Assembly: GCF_024748615.1 (NCBI RefSeq)
Contig: NZ_CP087168.1
Coordinates: forward strand, 2,604,001 to 2,668,000
Direction of reading: 5' to 3'
DNA: 64,000 nt
Source of the DNA: Pseudomonas sp. B21-048
Lineage (GTDB): Bacteria > Pseudomonadota > Gammaproteobacteria > Pseudomonadales > Pseudomonadaceae
The translations under genes and the position numbers were made by a program. This document shows positions 55,025 to 64,000 of the stretch, in pieces. Under the pieces are notes generated by a model. It ran no database searches. It worked only from the letters and a program-made list of their open reading frames with translations, and had not been told where the DNA came from. Each line of letters starts with the position of its first letter. The stretch's first letter is position 1.

Positions 55025-55075
55025 GCCCAGCGACTACACTCAGACGCGACGGTCATTCGCTTCCGGGAGCCTCTG

Positions 55076-56506
55076 ATGTCCGCACCCTCCGCCAGCCAAG
55101 CCTTGCGGCTGCCCTCCATCGACAGCTTGCTGCGCCATCCCGCCTGCCAGGCATTGGCCGAGCGTTATGGGCGTGATGCGCTGCTGGCCGGCCTGCGGCA
55201 GCTGCTCGATGATCTGCGTGAGCCGGTGCTCAAGGGTGAACTCAATGCCGTTGAAATCGCCCCTGACGTATTGGCGGGCAGGGCGGGTGAGCGTCTGGCG
55301 ATCCAGCATCGCAGCCAAGTCCGGCGGGTGTTCAACCTCACCGGCACAGTGCTGCACACCAACCTCGGGCGCGCGTTGTTGCCGGAGTCGGCTATCGAAG
55401 CCGTTCAACTCGCCGCCCGCTATCCGCTCAATCTGGAATTTGATCTGCACAGCGGCAAGCGCGGCGACCGGGATGATTTGATCGAAGGCTTGATCCGCGA
55501 GCTGACCGGCGCCGAAGCGGTGACCGTGGTCAACAACAATGCCGCCGCCGTGTTGCTGACACTCAACAGCCTGGGCGCACGCAAGGAAGGCATCATTTCC
55601 CGGGGTGAACTGATCGAAATCGGCGGTGCCTTTCGCATTCCCGACATCATGGCCCGCGCCGGCGTGCGGCTGCACGAAGTGGGCACCACCAACCGCACCC
55701 ATGCGCGCGATTACGAGGCTGCCATCGGTCCGCGCAGTGGCCTGGTGATGCGCGTACATGCGAGCAATTATTCCATTGAAGGTTTCACCGCCCGGGTGCC
55801 GACGGCTGAGTTGGCGGAACTGGCTCACCGTCACGGTCTGCCGCTGCTGGACGACCTGGGTAGCGGCAGTCTGCTGGACCTGACTCGCTGGGGCCTGCCC
55901 GCCGAACCAACGGTGCGTCAGGCGCTGCTTGATGGCGCGGATATCGTGACTTTCAGTGGGGATAAACTGCTCGGCGGTCCCCAGGCGGGTTTGATAGTCG
56001 GCCGCAAAGACCTGATCGCGAAGATCAAGAAGAACCCGCTCAAGCGTGCGCTGCGTGTGGACAAACTGACCCTGGCCGCCCTCGAAGCCGTATTGGCGCT
56101 GTACCGCAATCCTGATCGTCTGGCCGAACGGCTGCCGAGTCTGCGCCTGCTGACCCGGCCCCAGGCCGACATCTTCGCCCAAGCCGAACGCCTGCAACCG
56201 TCACTGGCGCAGGTGTTGGGTGACGGCTGGAGCGTCAGCGCGGTGCCGGCGCTGGGCATGATCGGCAGTGGCAGCCAGCCGGTGGCGCGACTGCCCAGCG
56301 CCGCGTTATGCCTGCGGCCCAACGTTTCCAAGCGTTTGCGCGGGCGGCGATTACTGGGGCTGGAGGCCGCGTTTCGTCGGCTGCCGATTCCCGTGCTGGG
56401 GCGCATCGACGGCGATGCGCTTTGGCTGGACCTGCGCCAACTCGACGACGAAGCCGCGTGGCTGGCGCAACTCAATCAATTGCAGGAGGAGGGCCGGAAC
56501 GGGTGA
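55076..56506 (+). CDS. selA: L-seryl-tRNA(Sec) selenium transferase
   Basis: The product is 476 aa. The PLP enzyme replaces serine by selenocysteine on tRNA-Sec. Motifs: [37 protein letters not shown], and the Schiff-base lysine in [20 protein letters not shown]. Its stop overlaps the GTG start of selB, showing translational coupling. In this window it lies 1.8 kb downstream of fdhE. It has its own presumed promoter within the accessory insert. Confidence 0.96.
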   Translation: MSAPSASQALRLPSIDSLLRHPACQALAERYGRDALLAGLRQLLDDLREPVLKGELNAVEIAPDVLAGRAGERLAIQHRSQVRRVFNLTGTVLHTNLGRALLPESAIEAVQLAARYPLNLEFDLHSGKRGDRDDLIEGLIRELTGAEAVTVVNNNAAAVLLTLNSLGARKEGIISRGELIEIGGAFRIPDIMARAGVRLHEVGTTNRTHARDYEAAIGPRSGLVMRVHASNYSIEGFTARVPTAELAELAHRHGLPLLDDLGSGSLLDLTRWGLPAEPTVRQALLDGADIVTFSGDKLLGGPQAGLIVGRKDLIAKIKKNPLKRALRVDKLTLAALEAVLALYRNPDRLAERLPSLRLLTRPQADIFAQAERLQPSLAQVLGDGWSVSAVPALGMIGSGSQPVARLPSAALCLRPNVSKRLRGRRLLGLEAAFRRLPIPVLGRIDGDALWLDLRQLDDEAAWLAQLNQLQEEGRNG

Positions 56507-58422
56507 TTGTCGGCACGGCGGGGCACATTGATCACGGCAAGACCTCCTTGCTCCAGGCATTGACCGGCCAGGCCGGCGACCGTCGCCGGGAAGAACGTGA
56601 ACGCGGCATGACCATTGACCTGGGCTATATCTACGCGGCGCTGGAACCGGGCGCCGCGCTGACCGGTTTTATCGATGTTCCCGGTCATGAGCGCTTCACC
56701 CACAACATGCTGGCCGGCGCTCAGGGTATTGATCGGGTGTTGTTGGTGGTGGCGGCCGATGACGGTGTCATGCCCCAGACCCGTGAACACCTGGCGATCG
56801 TCGAGTTGCTGGGCGTCCCTCAGGCACTGATTGCAATCAGCAAATGCGACCGCGTCGACCCCGCGCGCGTGCAGGCAGTCCGCGAACAGATCGAAGCATT
56901 ACTGGCGCCCGGGCCTTATGCCGACGCGCCGCAAATCGCGCTGTCGAGTGTGACCGGCGAGGGTATCGAAACCCTGCGACAGGCCTTGCTGGAGGCGCAA
57001 CATGAAGTCCTTCAACGCAGCGCCAGCGGCGGTTTTCGCCTGGCGATTGATCGGGCTTTCAGCGTGGCCGGCGCCGGGATCGTGGTGACCGGCACCGCGT
57101 TGTCTGGCCAGGTGGCCGTGGGCGATACGCTGATGTTGAGTCCGCTGGGCAAACCGGTGCGGGTGCGTGGCCTGCATGCGCAGAACCAAGCGGCCGACAG
57201 CGCAACGGCCGGGCAGCGAGTCGCGCTGAACCTGAGTGCCGACCGATTGGCCCTGGAGCAGATTCACCGGGGCCACTGGTTGTTGGCCGAATGGCTGCAT
57301 GCGCCGACCCAGCGTGTGGATATCGAGATGACCTTGTTGGCCAGCGAGGCGCGAAACTTCGAGCACTTTCAGCCCGTGCACGTGCACCTCGGTACTCAGG
57401 ACGTGACCGGGCGAGCGGCCTTGCTGGAGGGCGCCAGCCTGGCACCGGGTGAGCAGATGTTTGCGCAACTGCTGGTGAACGCGCCGGTGCTGGCGGTGAA
57501 GGGCGACCGTTTGATCCTGCGTGATCAAAGCGCTCAGCGCACCCTCGGCGGTGGCCGCGTGCTCGACCCGTTCGCCCCCGCTCGACACCGCCGCAGCCCC
57601 GAACGATTGGCGCAGCTACAAGCGCTGTCTACCACGAACAGCCTGGAAGAAACACTGCCAGCGTTGCTGGCCAACAGCGACAGCGGGCTCGATCCGCAGC
57701 GCCTGGAGCGCCAGTTCAACCGTCCACGCGAAACTTGGGAGCTGCCCGACGATGTGCGTTTGATCGATACGCGGCAAGGACCGTTGCTGTTCAGCGCGGC
57801 CCGCTGGGAAGCCCTGAAAGCGCCGCTGCTGGAACACCTCGCACGCTTTCATCAACTCGAACCGGATCAAATGGGACCGGACAGGGATCGCCTGCGTCGC
57901 TTCGTCGGCACCACGCTGGACCGGCCGACCTTTATCAGCCTGCTCGACGAATTACTGGCCAGCGGTACGATCGTCGCCAGTGGCCCGTGGCTGCATTTAC
58001 CCGATCACCAAGTGCGGTTGAGCGAGGATGACGAAACCCTGTGGCAACAATTACAGCCATTGTTCGAACAGGCGGGTTTCGATCCGCCGTGGGTGCGTGA
58101 TCTGGCTAAATCGACGGGCCATGAAGAAGCCGCGGTGCGCCTGCTGCTGCGCAAGATGGCGCGGCTGGGGCTGGTGCACCAAGTGGTCCGTGACCTGTTC
58201 TACACCGACACGCTGCTGCGCCGATTGGCGGCTATGCTGGTGCAACTGGCAAGCGACAACCCGGTGATTCAGGTTGCCGCGTTTCGCGATGCCGTGGGCT
58301 TGGGGCGCAAGCGCAGCATTCAGATTCTTGAGTACTTCGACCGAATCGGCCTGACCCGGCGCTTTGGCGACCGGCGCCATATCCGGCTCGACAATGCATT
58401 GGCCCAACAAACAGAAAACTGA
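56503..58422 (+). CDS. selB: Selenocysteine-specific translation elongation factor
   Basis: The product is 639 aa from the GTG at 56503 (GTGA overlap with selA). GTP-binding: [13 protein letters not shown] (G1), [11 protein letters not shown] (G3), ISKCDRVD (G4). EF-Tu-like domains II-III follow, and four winged helices (residues ~370-639) bind SECIS RNA. Together with selA and selC it lets the fdnG UGA be read as Sec. The frame is open upstream to 56308, but that is an antisense-like shadow of selA in another frame. Confidence 0.95.
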   Translation: MIVGTAGHIDHGKTSLLQALTGQAGDRRREERERGMTIDLGYIYAALEPGAALTGFIDVPGHERFTHNMLAGAQGIDRVLLVVAADDGVMPQTREHLAIVELLGVPQALIAISKCDRVDPARVQAVREQIEALLAPGPYADAPQIALSSVTGEGIETLRQALLEAQHEVLQRSASGGFRLAIDRAFSVAGAGIVVTGTALSGQVAVGDTLMLSPLGKPVRVRGLHAQNQAADSATAGQRVALNLSADRLALEQIHRGHWLLAEWLHAPTQRVDIEMTLLASEARNFEHFQPVHVHLGTQDVTGRAALLEGASLAPGEQMFAQLLVNAPVLAVKGDRLILRDQSAQRTLGGGRVLDPFAPARHRRSPERLAQLQALSTTNSLEETLPALLANSDSGLDPQRLERQFNRPRETWELPDDVRLIDTRQGPLLFSAARWEALKAPLLEHLARFHQLEPDQMGPDRDRLRRFVGTTLDRPTFISLLDELLASGTIVASGPWLHLPDHQVRLSEDDETLWQQLQPLFEQAGFDPPWVRDLAKSTGHEEAAVRLLLRKMARLGLVHQVVRDLFYTDTLLRRLAAMLVQLASDNPVIQVAAFRDAVGLGRKRSIQILEYFDRIGLTRRFGDRRHIRLDNALAQQTEN

Positions 58423-58428
58423 GTTCAA

Positions 58429-58523
58429 GGAAGGCAATCGCGCCCGGTGGCGCGGCCGGGCTTCAAACCCGGTTGGGGACGGCATCCGTTCCCGGGCAGG
58501 TTCGACTCCGGCTGCCTTCCGCC
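58429..58523 (+). tRNA. selC: tRNA-Sec, anticodon TCA (selC)
   Basis: A 95-nt tRNA begins GGAAGGCA and ends TGCCTTCC-GCC (8-bp acceptor). The anticodon loop CTTCAAA holds TCA at 58463-58465. A long variable arm (GGGGACGGCATCCGTTCCC) and the T arm CGGGCAGGTTCGACTCC match E. coli selC closely. The encoded 3' end is GCC followed by G, so the terminal A of CCA would be added enzymatically. It lies 6 bp after selB and is followed by a terminator. Confidence 0.97.
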
Positions 58524-58582
58524 GTTTCCCGCCTGACGCCGATCATAGTTGCCTGAAGATCAGCGACTTCGCCACACAGGGA

Positions 58583-58618
58583 CAGCGACGCCAGAACGTG
58601 CGCAGTCGCTGTTTTTTT
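58583..58618 (+). terminator. Rho-independent terminator after selC
   Basis: CAGCGAC (58583-58589) and GTCGCTG (58605-58611) form a 7-bp stem followed by seven T. It ends the selA-selB-selC transcript and lies tail to tail with the isochorismatase-family gene. Confidence 0.85.
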
Positions 58619-58619
58619 C

Positions 58620-59273
58620 TCAATGACCTTCAGAGGCGTTGAACATGGTCTTGGCGTAGATCAGGCCCAGACCGTAGGCACCACCGTTGGCGATGGAAGT
58701 TTTCACCGTCTCGTCGTAGGTCTCGGTACGTGCCCAGTCGCGCTGTAGTTCAAGCAAGTACTGCAGCGATGTCATGGGACGGGCGCCAATCTGGATCATG
58801 CGTTGCAAGGCCATTTCATGCGCTTCGGTGGTGACATCGCCACAGGCGTCGGCAATCACGTAGACCTCGAAACCCTGGTCAATCGCCGAAAGGGCCGGGC
58901 CAACGATGCACACGGAAGTCCACAGGCCGGCCAGAACGATTTTCTGCTTGCCGGCAGCGTTGACTTCAACGGCAATGCGCTCGTCCTCCCAGGTGTTCAT
59001 GCTGGTGCGATCGATCACCTTGTGTTCCGGGAATACCGATTTGATTTCGTCGAAAATCGGGCCGGAAAAACTCTTCTCGGCGACGGTGGTGAGGATGGTC
59101 GATACCTTGAAGCCCCTTGCGGCTTTGGCGACAAGGGCGGCGTTGTTGCGCAGGGTGACGGCATCGATGGACTTGGTCGCAAACGACATCTGCGACTGGT
59201 GATCGATCATGATCAGGGTGTGGTCGGTCGGGGTCAGCAGGGTTTTGCCGGGAACAGCTTTTGCAATGGCCAT
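58620..59273 (-). CDS. Isochorismatase-family cysteine hydrolase (YcaC-like)
   Basis: The product is 217 aa. LIMIDHQSQMSFATK gives the first catalytic Asp, followed by the lysine segment AEKSFSGPIFDEIK and catalytic Cys in GLWTSVCIVGPALSA. This matches E. coli YcaC (octameric hydrolase of unknown substrate). It is divergent from tctC and separated from selC by a terminator. Confidence 0.9.
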   Translation of the reverse strand: MAIAKAVPGKTLLTPTDHTLIMIDHQSQMSFATKSIDAVTLRNNAALVAKAARGFKVSTILTTVAEKSFSGPIFDEIKSVFPEHKVIDRTSMNTWEDERIAVEVNAAGKQKIVLAGLWTSVCIVGPALSAIDQGFEVYVIADACGDVTTEAHEMALQRMIQIGARPMTSLQYLLELQRDWARTETYDETVKTSIANGGAYGLGLIYAKTMFNASEGH

Positions 59274-59511
59274 GGTGAAGGTCCTAATGGATTATGTGGG
59301 AGGGTGATTTGCGAGGCCATGATGGCGTCGATCCGGGCGGGAATATTGAATCGATGTGCTGTTTTTTTCGCAGAAATAATGGCGGCAGGCCGGCCATTGA
59401 AATACCGCCAACAAACACAACGATGACCTACGCTTATTCCCAGACGCATGTTCAACGAACAGGGGCTCTTCCCTGATCGAAAACAACAAGAACAGCTATC
59501 GGAGACGACTC

Positions 59512-60477
59512 ATGTTTGCATTGGCCCGTCGATTCAGCAGCAACCTCGCCGTTTTCATTACCGCCGCCGCGCTCGCATCACCGGTTTTTGCGCTGGACAC
59601 CGTCAAGTTCATGGCCCCGGGCTCGGTCGGTGGTGGTTATGACCAGACCGCTCGCGTCCTGGGCAAAGCCATGGTCGAGGCCAAAACGGCAAAAGCCGTC
59701 ACCTTCGAAAACAAGGGCGGCGCCGGTGGCACCCTGGGGTTGGCGCAATTTGCCAACGGCACCAAGGGCGACCCGAATGCTTTGATCGTGGTCGGCGCAA
59801 TCATGGTCGCGGCCATCGAGCAGAACAAACCGCAAATCACCTTGAAGGACGTGACGCCGATCGCCCGGCTGTTTACCGAATACAACGTGATTGCCGTGCG
59901 TGACGATTCCCCCTACAAAACCCTGGACGACTTGCTCAAAGACTTTAAAGCCAACCCGTCCAGTATCAAATGGGGCGGTGGCTCCAAGGGTTCGATCGAC
60001 CACATTGGCATCGCCGAACTGGCGAGCAAAATGGACGTCCCCGTCAACAAGGTGAATTACGTTGCCTTCGCCGGTGGCGGCGAAGTCGTCGCCGCGGTGC
60101 TGGGTGGCCATATCACGGTGATCACCGGGGGCTACGCCGAACTTGCCAAATACGTCCAGTCCAAGCAGTTCCGCTTACTCGCCATCGGCGCGCCCAGCCG
60201 CGTAGAAGGTATCGATGCACCGACCCTCAAAGAAAGTGGCTATGACGTGACGATCGGCAACTGGCGTGGCGTTTATGGCGCGGCGGGCCTGACGCCGGAT
60301 CAGCGCAAAGAACTGACCGAAGCCGTCCTGACTGCCACCAAAAGCACTGTCTGGCAAGAAAACGTAAAAACCAATGCGTGGTCACCGAGCATTCTGACCG
60401 GGGATGACTTCGGCAAGTTTGTCGAGGAAGAACATGGGCGCCTGCGCGCGATGCTGGTCAAGGTCGGATTGCTTTGA
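59512..60477 (+). CDS. tctC: TctC, periplasmic binding protein of tripartite tricarboxylate transporter
   Basis: The product is 321 aa with a secretion signal ending after LASPVFA (about 26 residues). The mature protein has VKFMAPGSVGGGYDQTARVL with the usual G-G-x-D/T near the start, NKGGAGGTLGLAQFANG, and IKWGGGSKGSIDHIGIAEL. It captures citrate/tricarboxylate-like substrates. First gene of the tctCBA operon; 1 bp gap to tctB. Confidence 0.95.
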   Translation: MFALARRFSSNLAVFITAAALASPVFALDTVKFMAPGSVGGGYDQTARVLGKAMVEAKTAKAVTFENKGGAGGTLGLAQFANGTKGDPNALIVVGAIMVAAIEQNKPQITLKDVTPIARLFTEYNVIAVRDDSPYKTLDDLLKDFKANPSSIKWGGGSKGSIDHIGIAELASKMDVPVNKVNYVAFAGGGEVVAAVLGGHITVITGGYAELAKYVQSKQFRLLAIGAPSRVEGIDAPTLKESGYDVTIGNWRGVYGAAGLTPDQRKELTEAVLTATKSTVWQENVKTNAWSPSILTGDDFGKFVEEEHGRLRAMLVKVGLL

Positions 60478-60478
60478 G

Positions 60479-60970
60479 ATGGCCGGGCGCTGGAGAGTCA
60501 TGCCGGCCCAACTGGCGATTGGTTTAGGTGTCGTTGCCATCAGTGCGGTATTGGTGTTCGGCGCCTCGCGGTTCCCCGCCGAGATGGGGTTCGTCATCAT
60601 GCCGGCCTACGTCTACCCTTACGCTGTTGCGGCGTTTCTGGGCGTCGTTGGTCTGTTGATGTGCTATCAGGCGCTCACCGGTGGTTTTCGCAACCTGCCC
60701 GATGACCATGAGACTACCCAGGCCCAGCCCGGCGGCAAGGCTGGGGCGAGCTGGGTCACGGCGGGGCTGGTAGGGGTCGTCTTGCTTATTTCCTACATCG
60801 GTTTCGTCTTGGCGGCCGCCCTGCTGTTTGCCTGTTCGGCACGCGGTTTTGGCAGTCGTAGCCCCGTGCGGGACCTGGCCATCGGCATTTCCCTGACGCT
60901 GCCGATTTATTGGCTTTTTACCGCCGGGCTAGGGGTTTCCCTTCCGCCCTTGATCAACGCCTGGATCTGA
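60479..60970 (+). CDS. tctB: TctB, small membrane subunit of tripartite tricarboxylate transporter
   Basis: The product is 163 aa with four membrane helices (LAIGLGVVAISAVLVFGASRF, YPYAVAAFLGVVGLLMCY, TAGLVGVVLLISYIGFVLAA, DLAIGISLTLPIYWLFT). The start at 60479 follows the tctC stop directly. TctB and TctA form the membrane complex. Confidence 0.93.
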   Translation: MAGRWRVMPAQLAIGLGVVAISAVLVFGASRFPAEMGFVIMPAYVYPYAVAAFLGVVGLLMCYQALTGGFRNLPDDHETTQAQPGGKAGASWVTAGLVGVVLLISYIGFVLAAALLFACSARGFGSRSPVRDLAIGISLTLPIYWLFTAGLGVSLPPLINAWI

Positions 60971-60994
60971 TCCGGGCCGAAGGAGGTCGACAAG

Positions 60995-62503
60995 GTGGAC
61001 ATTCTTTCAAGTCTGGCAAGCGGCTTCGGTGCTGCGTTGGCGCCGATCAATTTGATGTGGGGTTTTATTGGCTGTCTGCTGGGTACCGCAATCGGTGTTT
61101 TGCCGGGGATCGGCCCGGCGCTGACCGTCGCCTTGCTGCTGCCGATTACCGCCAAGGTCGATCCTACCGGGGCGCTGATCATGTTCGCCGGGATCTATTA
61201 CGGCGCTCAGTTTGGCGGTTCCACGACCTCGATCCTGCTCAACACCCCCGGGGAGTCGTCCTCCATGGTCACGGCCCTGGAAGGCAACCTCATGGCGCGC
61301 AACGGGCGGGCGGGCCCGGCCTTGGCGACGGCCGCTATCGGTTCATTTGTAGCCGGCACCATCGCGACGATCTTGTTGACGCTGTTCGCTCCACTCGTAG
61401 CCACGCTGGCGCTGAAGTTCGGGCCTGCGGAATATTTCGCGATTCTGGTGCTGGCGTTCACCACCGTGTCGGCGGTGCTGGGTGCGTCGATGTTGCGCGG
61501 CTTTGCCTCGTTGGGCATCGGGCTGACCATCGGCTTGATCGGCCTGGACTCGACCTCGGGCATTGCCCGTTACACCATGGAGGTGCCCGAACTGGTCGAT
61601 GGCATCGAAGTGGTGCTGGTGGCGGTCGGCTTGTTTGCCGTCGGCGAGGCCTTGTACAGCGTGCTCTACCAAAAGGAAGAAACGGGCAGCCGACATCGTC
61701 TGACCTCGTTGTGGATGACCCGCGCCGACTGGAAACGCTCGATTCCCGCTTGGTTACGGGGCACCTTGATCGGTTTCCCTTTTGGCTCGATTCCGGCCGG
61801 TGGCGCGGAAATTCCGACATTCCTGTCTTATTCGACCGAACGCAAACTCAGCAAATACCCGAAAGAGTTCGCCGCCAGCAAAGGCGAGGGCGCCATCGAG
61901 GGGGTTGCCGGCCCCGAGGCGGCCAACAACGCGAGCGCCACCGGTTCGCTGGTTCCGCTGCTGACCCTGGGCATACCGACCTCCGCCACGGCGGCGATCC
62001 TATTGGCCGCGTTCCAGAACTACAACCTGCAACCGGGGCCGCTGTTGTTCCAGACTTCGGGCGAGTTGGTCTGGACGCTGGTGGCCTCGCTGTACATCGG
62101 CAACGCCATCCTGCTGGTGCTGAACCTGCCGTTGGTGGGCCTGTGGGTCAAACTCTTGCAGATCCCCCGGCCGTACCTGAACGCCGGCATTCTGGTGTTC
62201 GCCACCATCGGCGTGTACGGCATGCGCCACTCGACGTTCGACTTGTTTCTGATGCTGGGCATCGGCTGGGCCGGGGTATTGATGCGGCGTTTCGATTTCC
62301 CCGTCGCCCCGGTGATCGTCGGCATGCTGCTGGGCCCGATGGCGGAAAAACAACTGCGCAACGCCTTGTCCATCAGCCAGGGCGACTGGATGATATTTGT
62401 CACGCAACCCATCGCGGCGTCGGTCCTGGCGCTGACGTTGTTGGTGCTGCTGGTACCGTACCTGCTGCATAAACGCGGGATCAAATTGCATGAGGATGAT
62501 TGA
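60995..62503 (+). CDS. tctA: TctA, large membrane subunit of tripartite tricarboxylate transporter
   Basis: The product is 502 aa from a GTG with AAGGAGGT 8 nt upstream. Typical family signatures [40 protein letters not shown] and [20 protein letters not shown] are clear, with about 11-12 helices. No tctDE two-component regulator is seen within the window. Confidence 0.95.
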   Translation: MDILSSLASGFGAALAPINLMWGFIGCLLGTAIGVLPGIGPALTVALLLPITAKVDPTGALIMFAGIYYGAQFGGSTTSILLNTPGESSSMVTALEGNLMARNGRAGPALATAAIGSFVAGTIATILLTLFAPLVATLALKFGPAEYFAILVLAFTTVSAVLGASMLRGFASLGIGLTIGLIGLDSTSGIARYTMEVPELVDGIEVVLVAVGLFAVGEALYSVLYQKEETGSRHRLTSLWMTRADWKRSIPAWLRGTLIGFPFGSIPAGGAEIPTFLSYSTERKLSKYPKEFAASKGEGAIEGVAGPEAANNASATGSLVPLLTLGIPTSATAAILLAAFQNYNLQPGPLLFQTSGELVWTLVASLYIGNAILLVLNLPLVGLWVKLLQIPRPYLNAGILVFATIGVYGMRHSTFDLFLMLGIGWAGVLMRRFDFPVAPVIVGMLLGPMAEKQLRNALSISQGDWMIFVTQPIAASVLALTLLVLLVPYLLHKRGIKLHEDD

Positions 62504-62765
62504 CGGATGATTGCCTCACTCCGCAACACGATCTGTCTGCGCTATCGAAGGCTGCGTTCGGCGGTGACGCAGTCGTGAATCCGGCTGATGCGGTTCGCCT
62601 GACGTACCGCAATCGTTCAGGATGACAGAGCTACATACCCCTCCTTATCACTTCATCATCTGCTTGGAACTCCCGGCCAGACACTCTCGTCATCTGCAAT
62701 GAAGCACTACCGCGGGCACACCGCGGTCACTTCCTGACGTGTTCATTACGAAGGCGAGGGATGAC

Positions 62766-63392
62766 ATGACTACTCCAGACAACAGAACCGGACAACCGGA
62801 TGCCCCTCGGGAGTCCGCAGGCTCCGAACAAGACTTTCAGCATTTAAAGGAGGAGGTAACCGACGCTATCGGCGGTGCGCGGCATCAGGCTGATGAGCAA
62901 TTCGGCCAATACCGCGATACCGCAGCGGATCAGATTGAAGCATTGGCCAGAGGCGCCCAGTCAGTCGTTTCCGAGATCAGGACGAACGACACGTTCGGGA
63001 TGTCTGACTACCTGGCGGACATGGCCGACAGCATGAGCAGCCTGGCGGGAAAACTGCGCAGCAAAAGTGCCGAAGAGCTTTTGCACGATGGCGCTGATCT
63101 GGCACGCGATAATCCGGGGTTGTTCATTGTCGGCAGCATCGCGGTGGGGTTCGGTCTGTCGCGGTTCCTGAAGGCAGGCACAGCCCCCATGCCGACAACA
63201 ACCGACCGTGAGTTCGCTGCGCAGAGCAGCTCCACCACGTTCAGTGGCGATGGCTCGCAAGGGCCTTATGACACGTCGATGACTCCCGCTGACGAGGTGT
63301 CACCCGGATTGGCCACGGGCATCACCCCGTCCTCGCCATACGCCCCCGATCATCGTGGCGACGATTCCACTCATTTCACAGGAGAACGGTGA
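62766..63392 (+). CDS. YqjD/ElaB-like membrane-anchored stress protein
   Basis: The product is 208 aa. An amphipathic, hydrophilic N-terminal half (EEVTDAIGGARHQADEQFGQ) is followed by one membrane helix (NPGLFIVGSIAVGFGLSRFL) and a disordered Ser/Thr/Pro-rich tail. The pattern helical domain plus single C-terminal-side helix is that of the YqjD/ElaB ribosome-hibernation-linked proteins. Start at 62766 has GAGGGA upstream. It overlaps the holin-like gene by 4 bp. Confidence 0.7.
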   Translation: MTTPDNRTGQPDAPRESAGSEQDFQHLKEEVTDAIGGARHQADEQFGQYRDTAADQIEALARGAQSVVSEIRTNDTFGMSDYLADMADSMSSLAGKLRSKSAEELLHDGADLARDNPGLFIVGSIAVGFGLSRFLKAGTAPMPTTTDREFAAQSSSTTFSGDGSQGPYDTSMTPADEVSPGLATGITPSSPYAPDHRGDDSTHFTGER

Positions 63393-63835
63393 TGAACAGA
63401 GACGATCCAGAACTGCAACGCACGGCCCCCGTCACACCGTCTGTCACGACGGTTGATCATGACGCTTCCGTGGTCGGTTTATTGCGGCAGTTATCTCGGG
63501 AAGTACCGGCGCTATTCACCAAGGAGCTGGCGCTGGCCAAGGCAGAACTCCAGGCCAGCCTGACGACATTGAAAGCAGGGATTGCCGGGGTTGCCGGTGG
63601 CGCCATTGTGCTGCTTGCCGGGTTCATCATTTTGCTCATGGCTATCGTCTATGCCTTGAGCCTGGTGATGGTGCCCTGGCTGGCGGCGCTGATTGTCGGC
63701 GCCGTGGTGATGGTCATCGGGTTCGTGATGTTGCAGGCAGGCAAGAAACAATTCGAGCCTTCCCACTTCAAGCCTGATCGCACCCTGGACGCGCTGAACA
63801 AAGACCAGGAAGCCCTGCGGAGGAAAGTGTCATGA
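63389..63835 (+). CDS. YqjE-like phage holin superfamily membrane protein
   Basis: The product is 148 aa with two helices (IAGVAGGAIVLLAGFIILLM and PWLAALIVGAVVMVIGFVML). LLRQLSREVPALFTKELALA before them matches the Pfam Phage_holin_3_6/YqjE family. Overlaps both neighbours by 4 bp, so it is tightly co-translated. Not a lysis gene in this context. Confidence 0.85.
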   Translation: MMNRDDPELQRTAPVTPSVTTVDHDASVVGLLRQLSREVPALFTKELALAKAELQASLTTLKAGIAGVAGGAIVLLAGFIILLMAIVYALSLVMVPWLAALIVGAVVMVIGFVMLQAGKKQFEPSHFKPDRTLDALNKDQEALRRKVS

Positions 63836-64000
63836 ACCGAGAATTCGAAACCGAAGCGGCCAAGAGCCCGGAAACCATCGAGCGTGAAATCGATGCGCAA
63901 CGGGAGAACATCGGGCATATCGTCGACGCGCTGGAGAGCAAGTTCACCCCTGGCCAAATGTTCGATCAGGCGCTGCTGCTGATGCAAAGCAATGGCTCGA
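63832..64000 (+). CDS. DUF3618 family protein, partial
   Basis: The first 56 codons are visible before the right edge. AKSPETIEREIDAQRENIGH and IVDALESKFTPGQMFDQALL are the characteristic DUF3618 start (helical, before a membrane segment). It is the third gene of the yqjD-yqjE-like trio. Confidence 0.85.
   Translation, partial: MNREFETEAAKSPETIEREIDAQRENIGHIVDALESKFTPGQMFDQALLLMQSNGS

Noticed and set aside
1..64000. CRISPR arrays or rRNA genes
   Set aside because: No regularly spaced direct repeats and no rRNA-like sequence were seen; the only tRNA recognised is selC.

Overview
The window is chromosomal DNA of a fluorescent pseudomonad. Most proteins read as Pseudomonas fluorescens-group orthologues: a DUF1652 protein, a FAN1-type nuclease, the fdnGHI-fdhE-selA-selB-selC selenoprotein locus, and short palindromic REP-type repeats with the 'GCGGGCAAGCCCGC', 'GAGCTTGCTCCCGC' and 'GTAGGAGC' themes. 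Coding density is high and GC-rich, except in a few decayed accessory stretches.

Layout. (1) 1-3300, minus strand: a quorum-sensing locus of a LuxR-type regulator, a LuxI-type acyl-homoserine lactone synthase, a flavodoxin-fold NAD(P)H oxidoreductase, a DUF2867 protein, and the start of an AfsA-type (gamma-butyrolactone/A-factor biosynthesis hotdog) protein that runs off the left edge. Two tandem related dyads lie just upstream of luxI, one over its ribosome binding site. (2) 3300-5800: a decayed junction region with an ABC permease tail, the 3' half of an MFS gene, the 3' part of a group II intron and an IS66 transposase tail. (3) 5800-16100: membrane protein, ArsR, Lrp and LysR regulators, two MFS exporters, an MHYT-GGDEF-EAL cyclic-di-GMP protein, and fragments of an integrase, a PhzS-like monooxygenase and an LLM-class flavin oxidoreductase. 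(4) 16200-20100: a relic genomic island (IS1182 tail, frameshifted DUF4224 gene, hypothetical genes, internally deleted tyrosine integrase). (5) 20200-47400: mostly intact backbone: LysR/oxidoreductase pair, an unknown 495-aa protein with a MocR regulator, pgm, pirin, UvrD-like helicase, a reverse-transsulfuration pair, FAN1 nuclease with an Fe-S helicase, hybrid histidine kinase, a frameshifted hemerythrin gene, cation/proton antiporter, YIP1, PncC, SDR and PatB-like lyase. (6) 47700-58620: the selenocysteine formate dehydrogenase locus. The fdnG UGA codon is followed by a recognisable bacterial SECIS hairpin, and selA, selB and tRNA-Sec are all present. A 1.8-kb accessory insert (RelB-like antitoxin with a nonsense-mutated ParE-like toxin, a structured leader with a DUF6124 gene, a phage tail chaperone relic) separates fdhE from selA. 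(7) 58620-64000: isochorismatase-family hydrolase, tctCBA tricarboxylate transporter, and an envelope/stress trio resembling yqjD-yqjE-DUF3618 that is cut by the right edge.

Working together: fdnGHI makes a membrane formate dehydrogenase that feeds electrons to quinone. FdhE helps mature it, and SelA, SelB and selC supply and insert its selenocysteine. At the left edge, AHL signalling probably controls a small biosynthetic operon whose AfsA-like enzyme suggests a butyrolactone or butenolide product. That locus is the best candidate for an under-described system here.
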